Shown here one piece after another: positions 1 through 7,271 of a DNA stretch of 16,125 nt. A program made the position numbers and the translations under genes. The notes under the pieces are model-generated. The model was not told where the DNA came from. It worked only from the letters and a program-made list of their open reading frames with translations, and did not search any database. Positions within the stretch are counted from its first letter, which is position 1, and the number at the start of each line of letters is the position of its first letter. The DNA is from an uncultured Christensenella sp. Its GTDB lineage: Bacteria > Bacillota > Clostridia > Christensenellales > UBA1242. The DNA lies in assembly GCA_910584815.1 (NCBI GenBank), contig CAJUBT010000030.1:1-16125 (forward strand). The letters run 5' to 3'.

Positions 1-45
1 TATTTTATTAAAACATAAAATATAAAACTTAAATATAAATAAAAA

Positions 46-61
46 TGTTCCACGTGGAACA
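46..61. promoter_or_regulatory. parS-type centromere site (ParB/Spo0J binding)
   Basis: TGTTCCACGTGGAACA is a perfect 16-bp palindrome, and the symmetry extends to 43-64 with flanking A/T. It matches the chromosomal parS consensus TGTTNCACGTGNAACA bound by ParB/Spo0J. Known function: ParB loads at parS, spreads, and recruits SMC and ParA/Soj for origin segregation. In Bacillota these sites cluster around oriC. The CACGTG core and TGTT/AACA arms stand out against the surrounding AT-only DNA. parB itself is not in this window. No second copy was seen in the window. Confidence 0.85.
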
Positions 62-327
62 TTTAAAAAAAGAAAAAGGGGATTTCAAAAAAATAAGAAA
101 CAAAATTTAAATATCAAATTTAAAATTAGTTATGGGGGTAAGGTTGTTATCAAAAAATTATACATTGTTTATTTAAACAATTTAAAAGTCAAAAAGAAGG
201 TTGGCTAAAACTTCATTTTATTATAAAATAAAAAAAGTAAAAACTTAAATTGAAAAATTTAAATTTATTTTTAGGAACAGAGAATTTATTAGGAAATTAA
301 AAACCTAAAATAGTTTACTCTATATAT

Positions 328-359
328 TAAAATTGTGGCACCTCAAAATTTAGTTTTTT
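328..359 (+). terminator. Weak hairpin with T-run; possible terminator or T-box-like 3' element
   Basis: The sequence TAAAATTGTGGCACCTC continues into AAAATTTAG and then six T residues. The arms around GTGGCACCTC can pair imperfectly (UAAA/UUUA, UU/AA, GG/CC), giving a mismatched stem followed by a U-run. GTGGCACC also resembles the conserved T-box core GTGGNACC, but no stem I, specifier loop or separate downstream terminator was identified, and the nearest gene starts more than 400 nt away. It may simply be a degraded terminator of an upstream gene outside the window. Confidence 0.25.
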
Positions 360-447
360 ATAAAAAAATTTAAAGCACTTTTATTTTTATTAACTAAATA
401 TTTTTTAGAAGAAATTAAAATAAAAATTATAATATATTTAAATTAAA

Positions 448-467
448 TAGTTATAAAACTATAACTA
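448..467. repeat. Dyad copy 1 (TAGTTATA-AAAC-TATAACTA)
   Basis: This is a perfect 8-bp inverted repeat with a 4-nt centre. Nineteen of its bases (448-466) recur at 562-580 with a single mismatch. The paired arrangement upstream of the ftsH promoter suggests a protein binding site, but the regulator is unknown. The base composition is AT-rich, so chance symmetry has to be kept in mind; the near-identical second copy is the stronger argument. Confidence 0.5.
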
Positions 468-482
468 AAGTAATGTAATGTT

Positions 483-508
483 TTTTAATATTTTTATTAA
501 TATTAAAA
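483..508. repeat. All-A/T 10-bp inverted repeat
   Basis: TTTTAATATT and AATATTAAAA are perfect inverted copies separated by six bases. There is no G or C in the stem, so it would be a weak hairpin, and such repeats can arise by chance in DNA this AT-rich. It lies between the two copies of the TAGTTATA dyad. Confidence 0.35.
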
Positions 509-561
509 TAATTGTAAAAGTGATTAAAACAAGAAATTTTAATGTCACATTTTAAAGCATT

Positions 562-580
562 TAGTTATAAAATTATAACT
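562..580. repeat. Dyad copy 2 (AGTTATA-AAAT-TATAACT)
   Basis: This second copy of the dyad at 448-467 has arms 7 bp long and differs by one base in the centre. The centre-to-centre distance is 114 bp, close to a whole number (about 11) of helical turns, so both sites would lie on nearly the same face of the DNA. It lies about 125 bp upstream of the ftsH -35 box. Confidence 0.5.
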
Positions 581-688
581 TGTAAAATTATTAGTGAATA
601 TGTAGTTTGCTTTTATTTTCCTGTAATTAAAAGGCTTAGAGAAAAATGTCGAATGCAAAGTCGAACATTAAAAGACATAAAATTGTAA

Positions 689-717
689 TTGACATTTTTT
701 GCGAAAAAATTTGTAAT
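689..717 (+). promoter_or_regulatory. Sigma-A-type promoter of ftsH
   Basis: A perfect -35 box TTGACA (689-694) is followed by a 17-bp spacer and a -10 box TGTAAT (712-717, one mismatch to TATAAT). Transcription would start near 724, giving a leader of roughly 60 nt before the TTG start codon. A 6-bp direct repeat GTCGAA lies at 648-653 and 660-665, immediately upstream. Confidence 0.8.
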
Positions 718-774
718 TTGTATTAATTTTATTGATTTAGAAATACTTATATGATAATATAATAATATTAAATT

Positions 775-780
775 GGAGGA
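775..780 (+). promoter_or_regulatory. Ribosome binding site that fixes the ftsH start
   Basis: GGAGGA (with the following G, GGAGGAG) lies 7 nt before the TTG at 788. A longer reading frame is open from a TTG at 773, but that codon overlaps the Shine-Dalgarno sequence itself and cannot be the start. The first ATG in frame, at 803, is over 20 nt away and less well placed. Confidence 0.8.
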
Positions 781-787
781 GATTGCA

Positions 788-3259
788 TTGAAAAGCAATA
801 AGATGAGAAATTGGCTCTTCTTCCTACTAATAGGCGTGCTTGTAATTTTACTTATTTATTTTACCTCAGCTTCTAACTTAGGCACTTTGGTAAACATAAC
901 AGGAGATTCTTCTGTAAGCAAAATTACCACTCTTGAAGAACTTATTGGTAGACCAGAAATTTCTGGTGATGGGGACAACCAAACAAAAGTATATAAGAAA
1001 GAAAGTAAAATTAAATATATTTGCATTAGCAACAATGGTATAGGCTATGTTTTAGCAACAGATTCAAAAAACTCGGTTGATGGTATAACTAAGAATTGCG
1101 ACTATTATTTTAATTATTTCTTAGAAAGCGATATAGATGACCTTAAAGCCCTTGTTGAAGACTATAATAATAACAGAGAAAATAGCGATTTTGTAACAAT
1201 TTCAATGGGCAGAGCACACGCCTCATCTTCTTGGTGGGAAAGTTTATTGCCATATGCTTTTATTGTTATAATTATAGTTGTTGGTTTTATTCTAGTTAAA
1301 AACATATTGGGCGCTAATAACAAAAGTTTTAACTTTGGAAAAACAAAAGCTCAAATAGCCCAAAATGTTAAAGTAAAATTTGGCGATGTTGCTGGTATTG
1401 ATGAAGAAAAAGAAGAACTTCAAGAAGTTGTTGAATTTTTAAAAAATCCACAGAAATTTACTGATCTTGGTGCCAAAATTCCAAGAGGCATATTGCTTGT
1501 TGGACCTCCAGGAACTGGAAAAACGCTATTAGCAAAGGCTATTGCTGGCGAAAGTAATGTACCGTTCTTCTCTATAAGCGGTTCAGACTTCGTTGAAATG
1601 TTTGTTGGTGTTGGTGCTTCCCGTGTTAGAGACTTGTTCGACCAAGCAAAGAAACAATCTCCTTGTATTGTATTTATTGATGAAATAGATGCTGTAGGTC
1701 GCCAAAGAGGAACAGGTTTAGGTGGCGGTAATGATGAAAGAGAGCAAACCCTTAATCAGTTACTTGTTCAAATGGATGGCTTTGAAGGCAATGAAGGAAT
1801 TATAATAATTGCAGCAACCAACAGAGCAGATGTTTTAGACCCTGCATTGTTAAGACCTGGTAGATTTGATAGACAAATTTATATTAATCCTCCTGATGTT
1901 AAAGGTCGTGAAATGATATTAAAAATTCACGCAAGGAACAAACCTATTGATAGTTCAGTAGACTTTAAAAATATAGCAAGGCTAACAAGCGGTTTTTCTG
2001 GTGCTGACCTTGAAAATTTATTAAATGAAGCCGCAATTCTAGCCGCAAGAAATAACCGTAAACGCGTTACTATGACGGATATAACAGAATCTATTAACAA
2101 AGTGCTTATGGGCCCTCAAAAGAAGAGCAGAATTATTACAGAGAATGATAAACGCATAACTGCATATCACGAATCTGGGCACGCAATTGTTGGAAAGGTT
2201 TTAACTCATTGTGATGTAGTTCAAGAAGTTTCTATTATTCCAAGAGGAATGGCAGCAGGCTATACTTTAAGTAGGCCAGATAAAGATGAAGAGCATATGT
2301 CTTACAACAAACTTATAGATAACATTACTATGATGCTTGGTGGAAGGGTTGCTGAAGAGATATTTATAAAAGATGTTTCTACAGGTGCATCTAATGACAT
2401 TGAAAGGGCAACAAAAATTGCAAGAAAAATGGTTACAGAATGGGGTATGAGTGCCAAACTTGGAACTATAAATTTTGGCTCGAGCAATGAAGTTTTCCTG
2501 GGCAGAGATTATCAAAATCAGGTTACTTATAGCGAAAAAACTGCAGCCGAAATTGACAGTGAAATTGATAAAATAATTAAAAGCTGTTATGCAAACGCTA
2601 AGAAAATTATAACTTCACGCATTAAAGAAATGAACACTATGGTTAGTGTTTTACTTGAGAAAGAAACAATTTACTTTAATGAAGTTGAACTTATAATGAA
2701 AGGTAAAACTGCAAAACAAGTTCTTAGCTTTATGGAAAAAGAAGAAATTAGAAATAAAGCTAAAATTGAAATTGAAAGAGCAGAAGCCGAATTAGAAAGA
2801 GCAAAAAAAGAACAAGCAATAAGAATTAAAACTGCTGAAGCGTTAAAGAATGGCGGAGTAATTAATAACGAAGAAATTGAAAAAGTAAAACAAGATTGTG
2901 AAAAAGTTATTAAACAAGCGGAAGATAAAGTAAATGAACTTAAAGCAAAGTTTGAAGAAGACCAGAACAAAAACGCAAAAAAAACAGCTGAAAAGGATGA
3001 AGAAGGCAAAAAAACTGTTGCTAAAAGTTTAGATGATAATGCTAAAACAATAGTTTCGGGCGAAGAAGAAACTTTAAAAAGTAAACCAAAAACAAAAAGC
3101 GGAAAAAAAGAAACTTCTAAAGCGGGAAATAAGAAAGATAGTAAGGTTAAAAATAAAGAAGAGAAGGCTTTAGAAGAAAACGCTAAAGTTAGCGAAAATG
3201 CTGATAAAGAAGAAAATTTGAATGGTGAAAACCAAAACGAAAAAACAGATGAAAAATAA
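788..3259 (+). CDS. ftsH: ATP-dependent zinc metalloprotease FtsH with long charged C-terminal extension
   Basis: FtsH is a membrane-anchored hexameric AAA+ protease that extracts and degrades misfolded membrane proteins and selected regulators. The chosen TTG start gives 823 residues. Visible layout: TM1 about 10-30; an extracytoplasmic domain to about 150; TM2 about 157-178; Walker A GPPGTGKT (239-246); Walker B with D298/E299; second region of homology with arginine fingers (345-362); zinc site HESGH (461-465) with third ligand D537. All catalytic residues are present. Usual bacterial FtsH ends near 640 residues; here about 180 more follow. The first part (about 645-725) is heptad-like, coiled-coil-prone and E/K/A-rich. 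The rest is low-complexity Lys/Glu/Asn sequence. The sigma-A promoter is at 689-717, and the gene at 3314 lies 54 nt downstream in a likely operon. Identification is certain; the role of the tail is unknown. Confidence 0.97.
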   Translation: MKSNKMRNWLFFLLIGVLVILLIYFTSASNLGTLVNITGDSSVSKITTLEELIGRPEISGDGDNQTKVYKKESKIKYICISNNGIGYVLATDSKNSVDGITKNCDYYFNYFLESDIDDLKALVEDYNNNRENSDFVTISMGRAHASSSWWESLLPYAFIVIIIVVGFILVKNILGANNKSFNFGKTKAQIAQNVKVKFGDVAGIDEEKEELQEVVEFLKNPQKFTDLGAKIPRGILLVGPPGTGKTLLAKAIAGESNVPFFSISGSDFVEMFVGVGASRVRDLFDQAKKQSPCIVFIDEIDAVGRQRGTGLGGGNDEREQTLNQLLVQMDGFEGNEGIIIIAATNRADVLDPALLRPGRFDRQIYINPPDVKGREMILKIHARNKPIDSSVDFKNIARLTSGFSGADLENLLNEAAILAARNNRKRVTMTDITESINKVLMGPQKKSRIITENDKRITAYHESGHAIVGKVLTHCDVVQEVSIIPRGMAAGYTLSRPDKDEEHMSYNKLIDNITMMLGGRVAEEIFIKDVSTGASNDIERATKIARKMVTEWGMSAKLGTINFGSSNEVFLGRDYQNQVTYSEKTAAEIDSEIDKIIKSCYANAKKIITSRIKEMNTMVSVLLEKETIYFNEVELIMKGKTAKQVLSFMEKEEIRNKAKIEIERAEAELERAKKEQAIRIKTAEALKNGGVINNEEIEKVKQDCEKVIKQAEDKVNELKAKFEEDQNKNAKKTAEKDEEGKKTVAKSLDDNAKTIVSGEEETLKSKPKTKSGKKETSKAGNKKDSKVKNKEEKALEENAKVSENADKEENLNGENQNEKTDEK

Positions 3260-3313
3260 TGGTAATAAAAAAGTAAAATAAATCAAAAACTATTATTACA
3301 ATAAGGAAAAATT

Positions 3314-3961
3314 ATGAGTAAAAAAGTAAAGTACATTGTATCAATAAGTCTTGTTGTCTTGGTAATGGCACTTGGCGTAATAACATTAATTATGGCACTT
3401 GTTCCAGTTGGAAGTAACGATGCTATAAATTTACCTAATGATGTTTATATTTACACTAATTTAATTGATAAAGAAAGAGGCAAAATAGAACTTCATAGAA
3501 GAGATGGTTCAGGTGATGATGCAAGAAAGATAAACGAAATTTTTAATTTGTTTAACGATGGTTTCCGCCAACAAAAAGCTTTAACAGCATTGTTTAATGG
3601 TGAATTAGGTAAAGGTCTTGAGTTTGTAGACAACGAGGCAGAAAATAATGGACAGGATAAATATTTAGATAAGTATAAAGATGAAGAAGAACACATAACA
3701 ATAGCTTTTTGTTATAACGAAGAACAAAAAGTAGAAGGTGCTCCAGAAAATTATAAAGGTTATAAATATGTTTGCTTTACTGTTACCAAAAGCGGAGATT
3801 TGCAAGATATAATTTTAGGTTTGCCAAGTTCACTTAATTCTGAAGATAGTGAAAGTTCAAGCCCAAGAATATATTTCCAATATAGTTTAAATGGGAAAAT
3901 GAGCACTCAAGGATTATATAATTATGTTTATGAATTGTTAGCAGTTCACAAATCTAAATAA
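3314..3961 (+). CDS. Single-pass membrane protein of unknown function, ftsH operon partner
   Basis: This 215-residue protein is not recognised. A lysine-rich start (MSKKVKY) is followed by one hydrophobic segment at about 7-30, so it is either a signal-anchor or an uncleaved signal peptide; no lipobox Cys is present. The remaining 185 residues are hydrophilic, acidic in the middle (about 105-125) and likely outside the membrane. The only two cysteines visible are C133 and C154, which could pair if exported. A good Shine-Dalgarno AAGGA lies 6 nt before the ATG. It begins 54 nt after ftsH with no promoter or terminator between, and a strong hairpin terminator follows right after the stop, so it is probably co-transcribed with ftsH. 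A role as an FtsH adaptor or inhibitor is only a guess from position. Confidence 0.85.
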   Translation: MSKKVKYIVSISLVVLVMALGVITLIMALVPVGSNDAINLPNDVYIYTNLIDKERGKIELHRRDGSGDDARKINEIFNLFNDGFRQQKALTALFNGELGKGLEFVDNEAENNGQDKYLDKYKDEEEHITIAFCYNEEQKVEGAPENYKGYKYVCFTVTKSGDLQDIILGLPSSLNSEDSESSSPRIYFQYSLNGKMSTQGLYNYVYELLAVHKSK

Positions 3962-3964
3962 GTT

Positions 3965-4002
3965 AAAAAGGCAAGCAAAATTGTAAAAGGCTTGCCTTTT
4001 TT
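3965..4002 (+). terminator. Intrinsic terminator of the ftsH operon
   Basis: The stem AAAAAGGCAAGC (3965-3976) pairs perfectly with GCTTGCCTTTTT (3990-4001) around a 13-nt loop and ends in a T-run. It begins 4 nt after the stop codon of the 215-residue membrane protein. The A-rich left arm means it could also act in the other direction. Confidence 0.9.
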
Positions 4003-4406
4003 ATTTAAATTTTTTTTATTATTAAAATAAAAGTATTTATAATTTAAAACATTTTTTATTATAGTTTTATTAAATAAAAACATTAAAAAATTTTTAACTA
4101 AAAAGCTGTGGTTTGCTTATTTTTTCTAGCATATAAAGTTTTTGTTTTAGCTAAAATAAAACATATAAAAATATAAAATAAGAGTTTGTATAAAATGAAT
4201 TTTGTAAAATAATTTTAAAGGTTTTAGTTTAATTATAAATATACAATAAATTTTAATTTGAAAAATATTTTTGTTTTGTTGGTTATTTAAAACATAGTTT
4301 TAAGAAAATTTAATTTGTTTAAAACAGAATAAGCGATATAATGTAAAATATGAAGAATTTATAAAATATTTAAATAAAAAATAATAATTTATAAGGAAAA
4401 ATATTT
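4003..4406. other. AT-rich intergenic region before the NUDIX gene
   Basis: No gene was seen here. It contains a 12-bp perfect palindrome TTTTAGCTAAAA (4145-4156), of no clear meaning in such AT-rich DNA, and the likely promoter of the NUDIX gene at 4315-4342. The rest is runs of A and T without long repeats. Confidence 0.6.
4315..4342 (+). promoter_or_regulatory. Probable promoter of the NUDIX hydrolase gene
   Basis: A perfect -10 box TATAAT (4337-4342) is preceded by TTGTTT (4315-4320) at 16-bp spacing. The start point would be near 4349, about 58 nt before the ATG. The -35 box matches the consensus only in its TTG. Confidence 0.5.
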
Positions 4407-4889
4407 ATGGCTTGTGATATAAGAATTAAAAATGGTAATGATAGATTTAAATTTAGAGTTGGTGGCGTTGTTGAAAACAAAGGCAAAGTTCTAATTGTAA
4501 AAATGAACCAAAATAATTTTTATTGCTTCCCAGGTGGGCATATAGAGCTATTTGAAGATAGCAAATTAGCAATAGAAAGAGAGTTAAAGGAAGAATTAAG
4601 TTTTGATGTAAAGATTAAAAACTTGTTTGCTATAAACGAAAATTTTTATAAGTTACGCGGAGATAATTTTCACGAACTGTGTTTTTATTATTATGCTCAG
4701 CCGACAGATGAAAATATTTTAATGACAGATAAATTTGTTAAAGAACAAGACAAAGAAGGAATTGTTACACATAGTTTTAAATGGGTAACTAAAGAAGAAC
4801 TTAACACTTTTGATGTTAAGCCAAAACAAATTGTTGATTATGTTATAAATGGTGGAGACTTAAAACACTTTATAACAAAAGAAGTTTAA
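4407..4889 (+). CDS. NUDIX hydrolase domain protein
   Basis: NUDIX enzymes cleave nucleoside diphosphates linked to another moiety, often to clean up damaged nucleotides or signalling compounds. This 160-residue protein is a single NUDIX domain. The box lies at 44-66: G44, E50, then R58-E59-L60 and E62-E63, so all metal-binding glutamates are there. The usual glycine near the box end is replaced by S65. The preceding FPGG is typical. The substrate cannot be told from sequence. The ATG at 4407 has AAGGA 9 nt upstream. It stands alone, with about 400 bp of non-coding DNA on either side and its own promoter. It could be an ADP-ribose, dNTP or diadenosine-type hydrolase. Confidence 0.88.
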   Translation: MACDIRIKNGNDRFKFRVGGVVENKGKVLIVKMNQNNFYCFPGGHIELFEDSKLAIERELKEELSFDVKIKNLFAINENFYKLRGDNFHELCFYYYAQPTDENILMTDKFVKEQDKEGIVTHSFKWVTKEELNTFDVKPKQIVDYVINGGDLKHFITKEV

Positions 4890-4912
4890 CTTTAAACTTG
4901 TTTTACTTTTTT
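4882..4912 (+). terminator. Weak hairpin with T-rich tail at the NUDIX gene end
   Basis: AAGTTTA (4882-4888) and TAAACTT (4893-4899) form a 7-bp stem with a 4-nt loop overlapping the stop codon, followed by GTTTTAC and a T-run. The stem has only one G-C pair in each half of its AT context, so termination would be inefficient. Confidence 0.3.
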
Positions 4913-5249
4913 TAAAGATAAAAATAAAATGTTAAGTTTAAATGTTTATTATTAATAAATTTTTTTTAAATATTAAAATAAGTTTATAGACATAGAAACA
5001 ATTTTTGTATAAAACAAACAATAAATAATAAATAAAATAATAAGTTTTTTCACACTATAATATTATAAAGAAATTTTTATAAAACCCTTTATTTTGCTGA
5101 TATATAGAAATTTTTTATTTTATAAAATAGCAACTAAAAATATTTATTAAAGTTGCAAATTAGCTTGAATAAAAATTTTGTTATCTAACATTTTTGGTTA
5201 TGAAAAAGGTTTATAAATATTTAAACTTATTATAGGTGGGAAAAATTAA
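4913..5249. other. AT-rich intergenic region before the small membrane protein gene
   Basis: No gene or convincing promoter was seen. A TATAAT at 5056-5061 lacks a matching -35 box and lies about 190 bp from the next start. A 14-bp A/T palindrome (5116-5129) is of the kind expected by chance in this composition. Confidence 0.55.
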
Positions 5250-5687
5250 ATGTCTATAAGTTTAAAAGAGAAAGATTCTAAACAAAATAACTCTGACCCA
5301 ATAGGCAAAATAACGGGCTTTTTTTTGTTTAGAAATTTAATTGATAATTATAACGACAACAAAGTTAGTGGAGAGGATGAAAGAAAACGAATAAAAAAAT
5401 ATGGAATTATATCCTTAATTCTATCTTTAGCGGCTATAGTTATTTCTGTTAGTTGTTTAATAACAACCATAATAAATGTTGAATTTCAAGGAGTATCGGT
5501 TGTTTTAATAATGATTGTTAGCATATTAGGGGGCATAATAATACCAATAGTAATGTCCTTATATGCTTTTGTGTTTGCTGTTCTTCAAGTTAGGTTAAAC
5601 CGTAAAGCAGTGGGTATTATAGGTATAGTAACTTCGGTTTTGTCCTTAGTTAGTTGCATTGTGCTTACTGTGTTTTTAATAATTTAA
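5250..5687 (+). CDS. Small multi-pass membrane protein of unknown function
   Basis: This 145-residue protein is not recognised. It has a polar cytoplasm-type N-terminus (about 1-50, with a basic patch ERKRIKK at 44-50). Hydrophobic segments follow at about 51-75, 81-113 (long enough for one kinked or two short helices) and 120-145, the last running to the C-terminus. A short basic stretch RLNRK (115-119) separates the last two. AGGTGGG lies 9 nt upstream of the ATG. No enzyme motif is visible. The layout resembles generic DUF4190-like small membrane proteins with a polar N-terminus, but this is only an impression. The gene is isolated, with 360 bp empty before it and 629 bp after it. Confidence 0.75.
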   Translation: MSISLKEKDSKQNNSDPIGKITGFFLFRNLIDNYNDNKVSGEDERKRIKKYGIISLILSLAAIVISVSCLITTIINVEFQGVSVVLIMIVSILGGIIIPIVMSLYAFVFAVLQVRLNRKAVGIIGIVTSVLSLVSCIVLTVFLII

Positions 5688-6316
5688 AATTATAAAATAA
5701 ATATAGAAAATTAATTTGTATATGTAGTGTTAAAAAAGTTATTTAAAAAGTTTAAAAAACTTATATTCTGTTACAAAAAAATAAGTTATAATTTAGAAAA
5801 AAAATTAGTTAAAAATATTAAAAATAACAATTGTAAAATTTATAAATATTTAGAATTATTTTATTATTTTTTTTATGTTTAAAAATTTTTATATTTCAAA
5901 TTATTTTGTAAACAAACAAGGCAGGATAATAAGAAATTAAAAGCATAAATAAACTTATAATTAAATATTTGTATTTGTTAGTGTTTTGCTTACATTTAGC
6001 CATTTTTATAAGCTTATATTTTAAAATACATAAATTATAAAAAACAAAAAAGCAAGCTAATTATATAACTTGCTTTTTTTATAAATTTATTATTAAAATT
6101 TAAAACAATTTTATAATTTATTTTAACTAAAAAATTAAGTATAAAACATATAAATGTTTATTGTTTTAACAAACTATAAAGCTTGACTATTTTAAAATAA
6201 TAAGCATTTAAATAATGCCAATGAGGTTAAAACAAAGTACTAAATAATTATTGCTTTTGTTTTTTATAATTTTGTTATTTATAAACGATAATTCTGTCTT
6301 TTATATTTATAATTTT
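5688..6316. other. Long convergent intergenic region with bidirectional terminator
   Basis: These 629 bp between convergent genes hold no credible reading frame. Features seen are a 12-bp palindrome TATAAGCTTATA (6007-6018) and the bidirectional terminator at 6046-6080. Whether a small RNA ends at that terminator cannot be told by eye; no clear promoter was identified upstream of it. Confidence 0.6.
6046..6080. terminator. Bidirectional intrinsic terminator between convergent genes
   Basis: AAAAAAGCAAG (6046-6056) pairs perfectly with CTTGCTTTTTT (6069-6079) around a 12-nt loop. T-runs follow the stem on both strands, so it can stop transcripts from the plus-strand membrane protein gene and from the minus-strand aldolase gene, which ends about 240 bp away. 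Confidence 0.8.
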
Positions 6317-7234
6317 TTAGTTTGCTTTATTGCTGCTTCCGTATAAATTCATTTTATTTGCACAAAGTTTTGTTATTTCGGCCATACCTTCGGTTAGATA
6401 TTTTCTGTAATCAATATTTTTATTATTTTCTTCAATGTTATGCAAAATACCAATTAGTAAGGCAATTCTTAAATCGGTATCGCCATTAATTTTGCAAATG
6501 TGTTTTTTAGATGCTTCTGCAAGTAAATTATCTGCAACACCTTTTGCACCTTTAATGTTTACGCCAAGTTCCAAAAGTTTATCTACAGCTTTTTCATCAA
6601 CGCCACTTGCTCCGTGCAAAACAAGTGGAGTGTTAGGTAAAAGTTTTTCAATTTCTTCTAATATGTCAAATCTTAACTTTGCTTCACCACCAAACTTATA
6701 TGCTCCGTGTTTTGTGCCTATTGCTATTGCTAAACTGTCAACGCCAGTTTTTTCAACAAATTCTTTTGCTTGAATAGGGTCCGTATAAAAACTTTTACTT
6801 TCATCAACATTAACATCATCTTCAATTCCAGCAAGAGAACCAAGTTCAGCTTCTACATAAACGCCTCTTTCGTGGGCATAGTCAACAACACTTTTAGTTA
6901 TTGCAATATTATCTTCAAAAGGTAACATAGAACCATCAAACATAACAGAGTCGCAACCAACTTCTATTGCTTTTTTAACACTGTCTAGAGATTTACCGTG
7001 GTCTAAATGAAATGAAATTGGCACTTTACATTGTTTTCTTGCAGCAATTATAATTTGCTTTAAATATTCTTCGCCTATAAAACTTATTGCACTTTCACTC
7101 ATTTGTGCAATAACTGGAGATTTAGTTAATTCTGCACTTGCAATAATAGATTTTAAAACTTCAAGGTTTGCAAAATTAAAAGCTCCTACTGCATAGCCAT
7201 TTTTTAATGCATCTTTTAATAAATATTCTTTCAT
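6317..7234 (-). CDS. fba: Class II fructose-bisphosphate aldolase
   Basis: This zinc-dependent enzyme cleaves fructose 1,6-bisphosphate to glyceraldehyde 3-phosphate and dihydroxyacetone phosphate in glycolysis, in the cytoplasm. The 305 residues match the family over their full length. HLDHG at 76-80 gives catalytic D78 and zinc ligand H79. EAELG is at 128-132. GTKHGAYKF gives H176, and LHGASG gives H207. A phosphate-binding DTDLR is at 252-256. It belongs to the longer subtype in which the segment GAKGV precedes the DTDLR motif. A related tagatose-bisphosphate aldolase cannot be fully excluded, but glycolytic use is favoured because gap is close by. The ATG has AAAGGAAA on the minus strand about 10 nt upstream, and a minus-strand promoter lies at 7272-7300. 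Confidence 0.94.
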   Translation of the reverse strand: MKEYLLKDALKNGYAVGAFNFANLEVLKSIIASAELTKSPVIAQMSESAISFIGEEYLKQIIIAARKQCKVPISFHLDHGKSLDSVKKAIEVGCDSVMFDGSMLPFEDNIAITKSVVDYAHERGVYVEAELGSLAGIEDDVNVDESKSFYTDPIQAKEFVEKTGVDSLAIAIGTKHGAYKFGGEAKLRFDILEEIEKLLPNTPLVLHGASGVDEKAVDKLLELGVNIKGAKGVADNLLAEASKKHICKINGDTDLRIALLIGILHNIEENNKNIDYRKYLTEGMAEITKLCANKMNLYGSSNKAN

Positions 7235-7271
7235 TTTTAAAATTTCCTTTATATATATTTTTTACATATAT

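Larger units (their letters stand above)
1..787. other. Gene-free AT-rich leader region upstream of ftsH
   Basis: No open reading frame with a credible ribosome binding site was found in this stretch on either strand. A 61-codon minus-strand frame at 613-798 overlaps the ftsH promoter and start and has no supporting signal. The region holds, in order, a parS-type palindrome (46-61), an 8-bp inverted repeat with a 2-nt centre (164-181), a hairpin with a T-run containing GTGGCACC (328-359), a dyad (448-467), an all-A/T 10-bp hairpin (483-508), a second copy of the dyad (562-580), a GTCGAA direct repeat (648-665) and the ftsH promoter (689-717). The gene to the left lies outside the window. Confidence 0.7.

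Noticed and set aside
661..680. Possible LexA/SOS box at CGAACATTAAAAGA
   Set aside because: The Gram-positive SOS box needs GAAC-N4-GTTC; the second half is absent.
773..787. Longer FtsH start at TTG 773
   Set aside because: That codon lies within and before the GGAGGA ribosome binding site; the TTG at 788 is correctly spaced from it.
613..798. 61-codon minus-strand reading frame overlapping the ftsH promoter
   Set aside because: No ribosome binding site in a sensible place, composition like the surrounding A/T DNA, and it overlaps the strong ftsH promoter and start.
2671..3009. 112-codon minus-strand frame inside ftsH
   Set aside because: Shadow of the Lys/Glu-rich FtsH tail; no start signals.
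5116..5129. 14-bp A/T palindrome TATTTTATAAAATA
   Set aside because: Contains no G or C and is of the kind expected repeatedly by chance in DNA this AT-rich.
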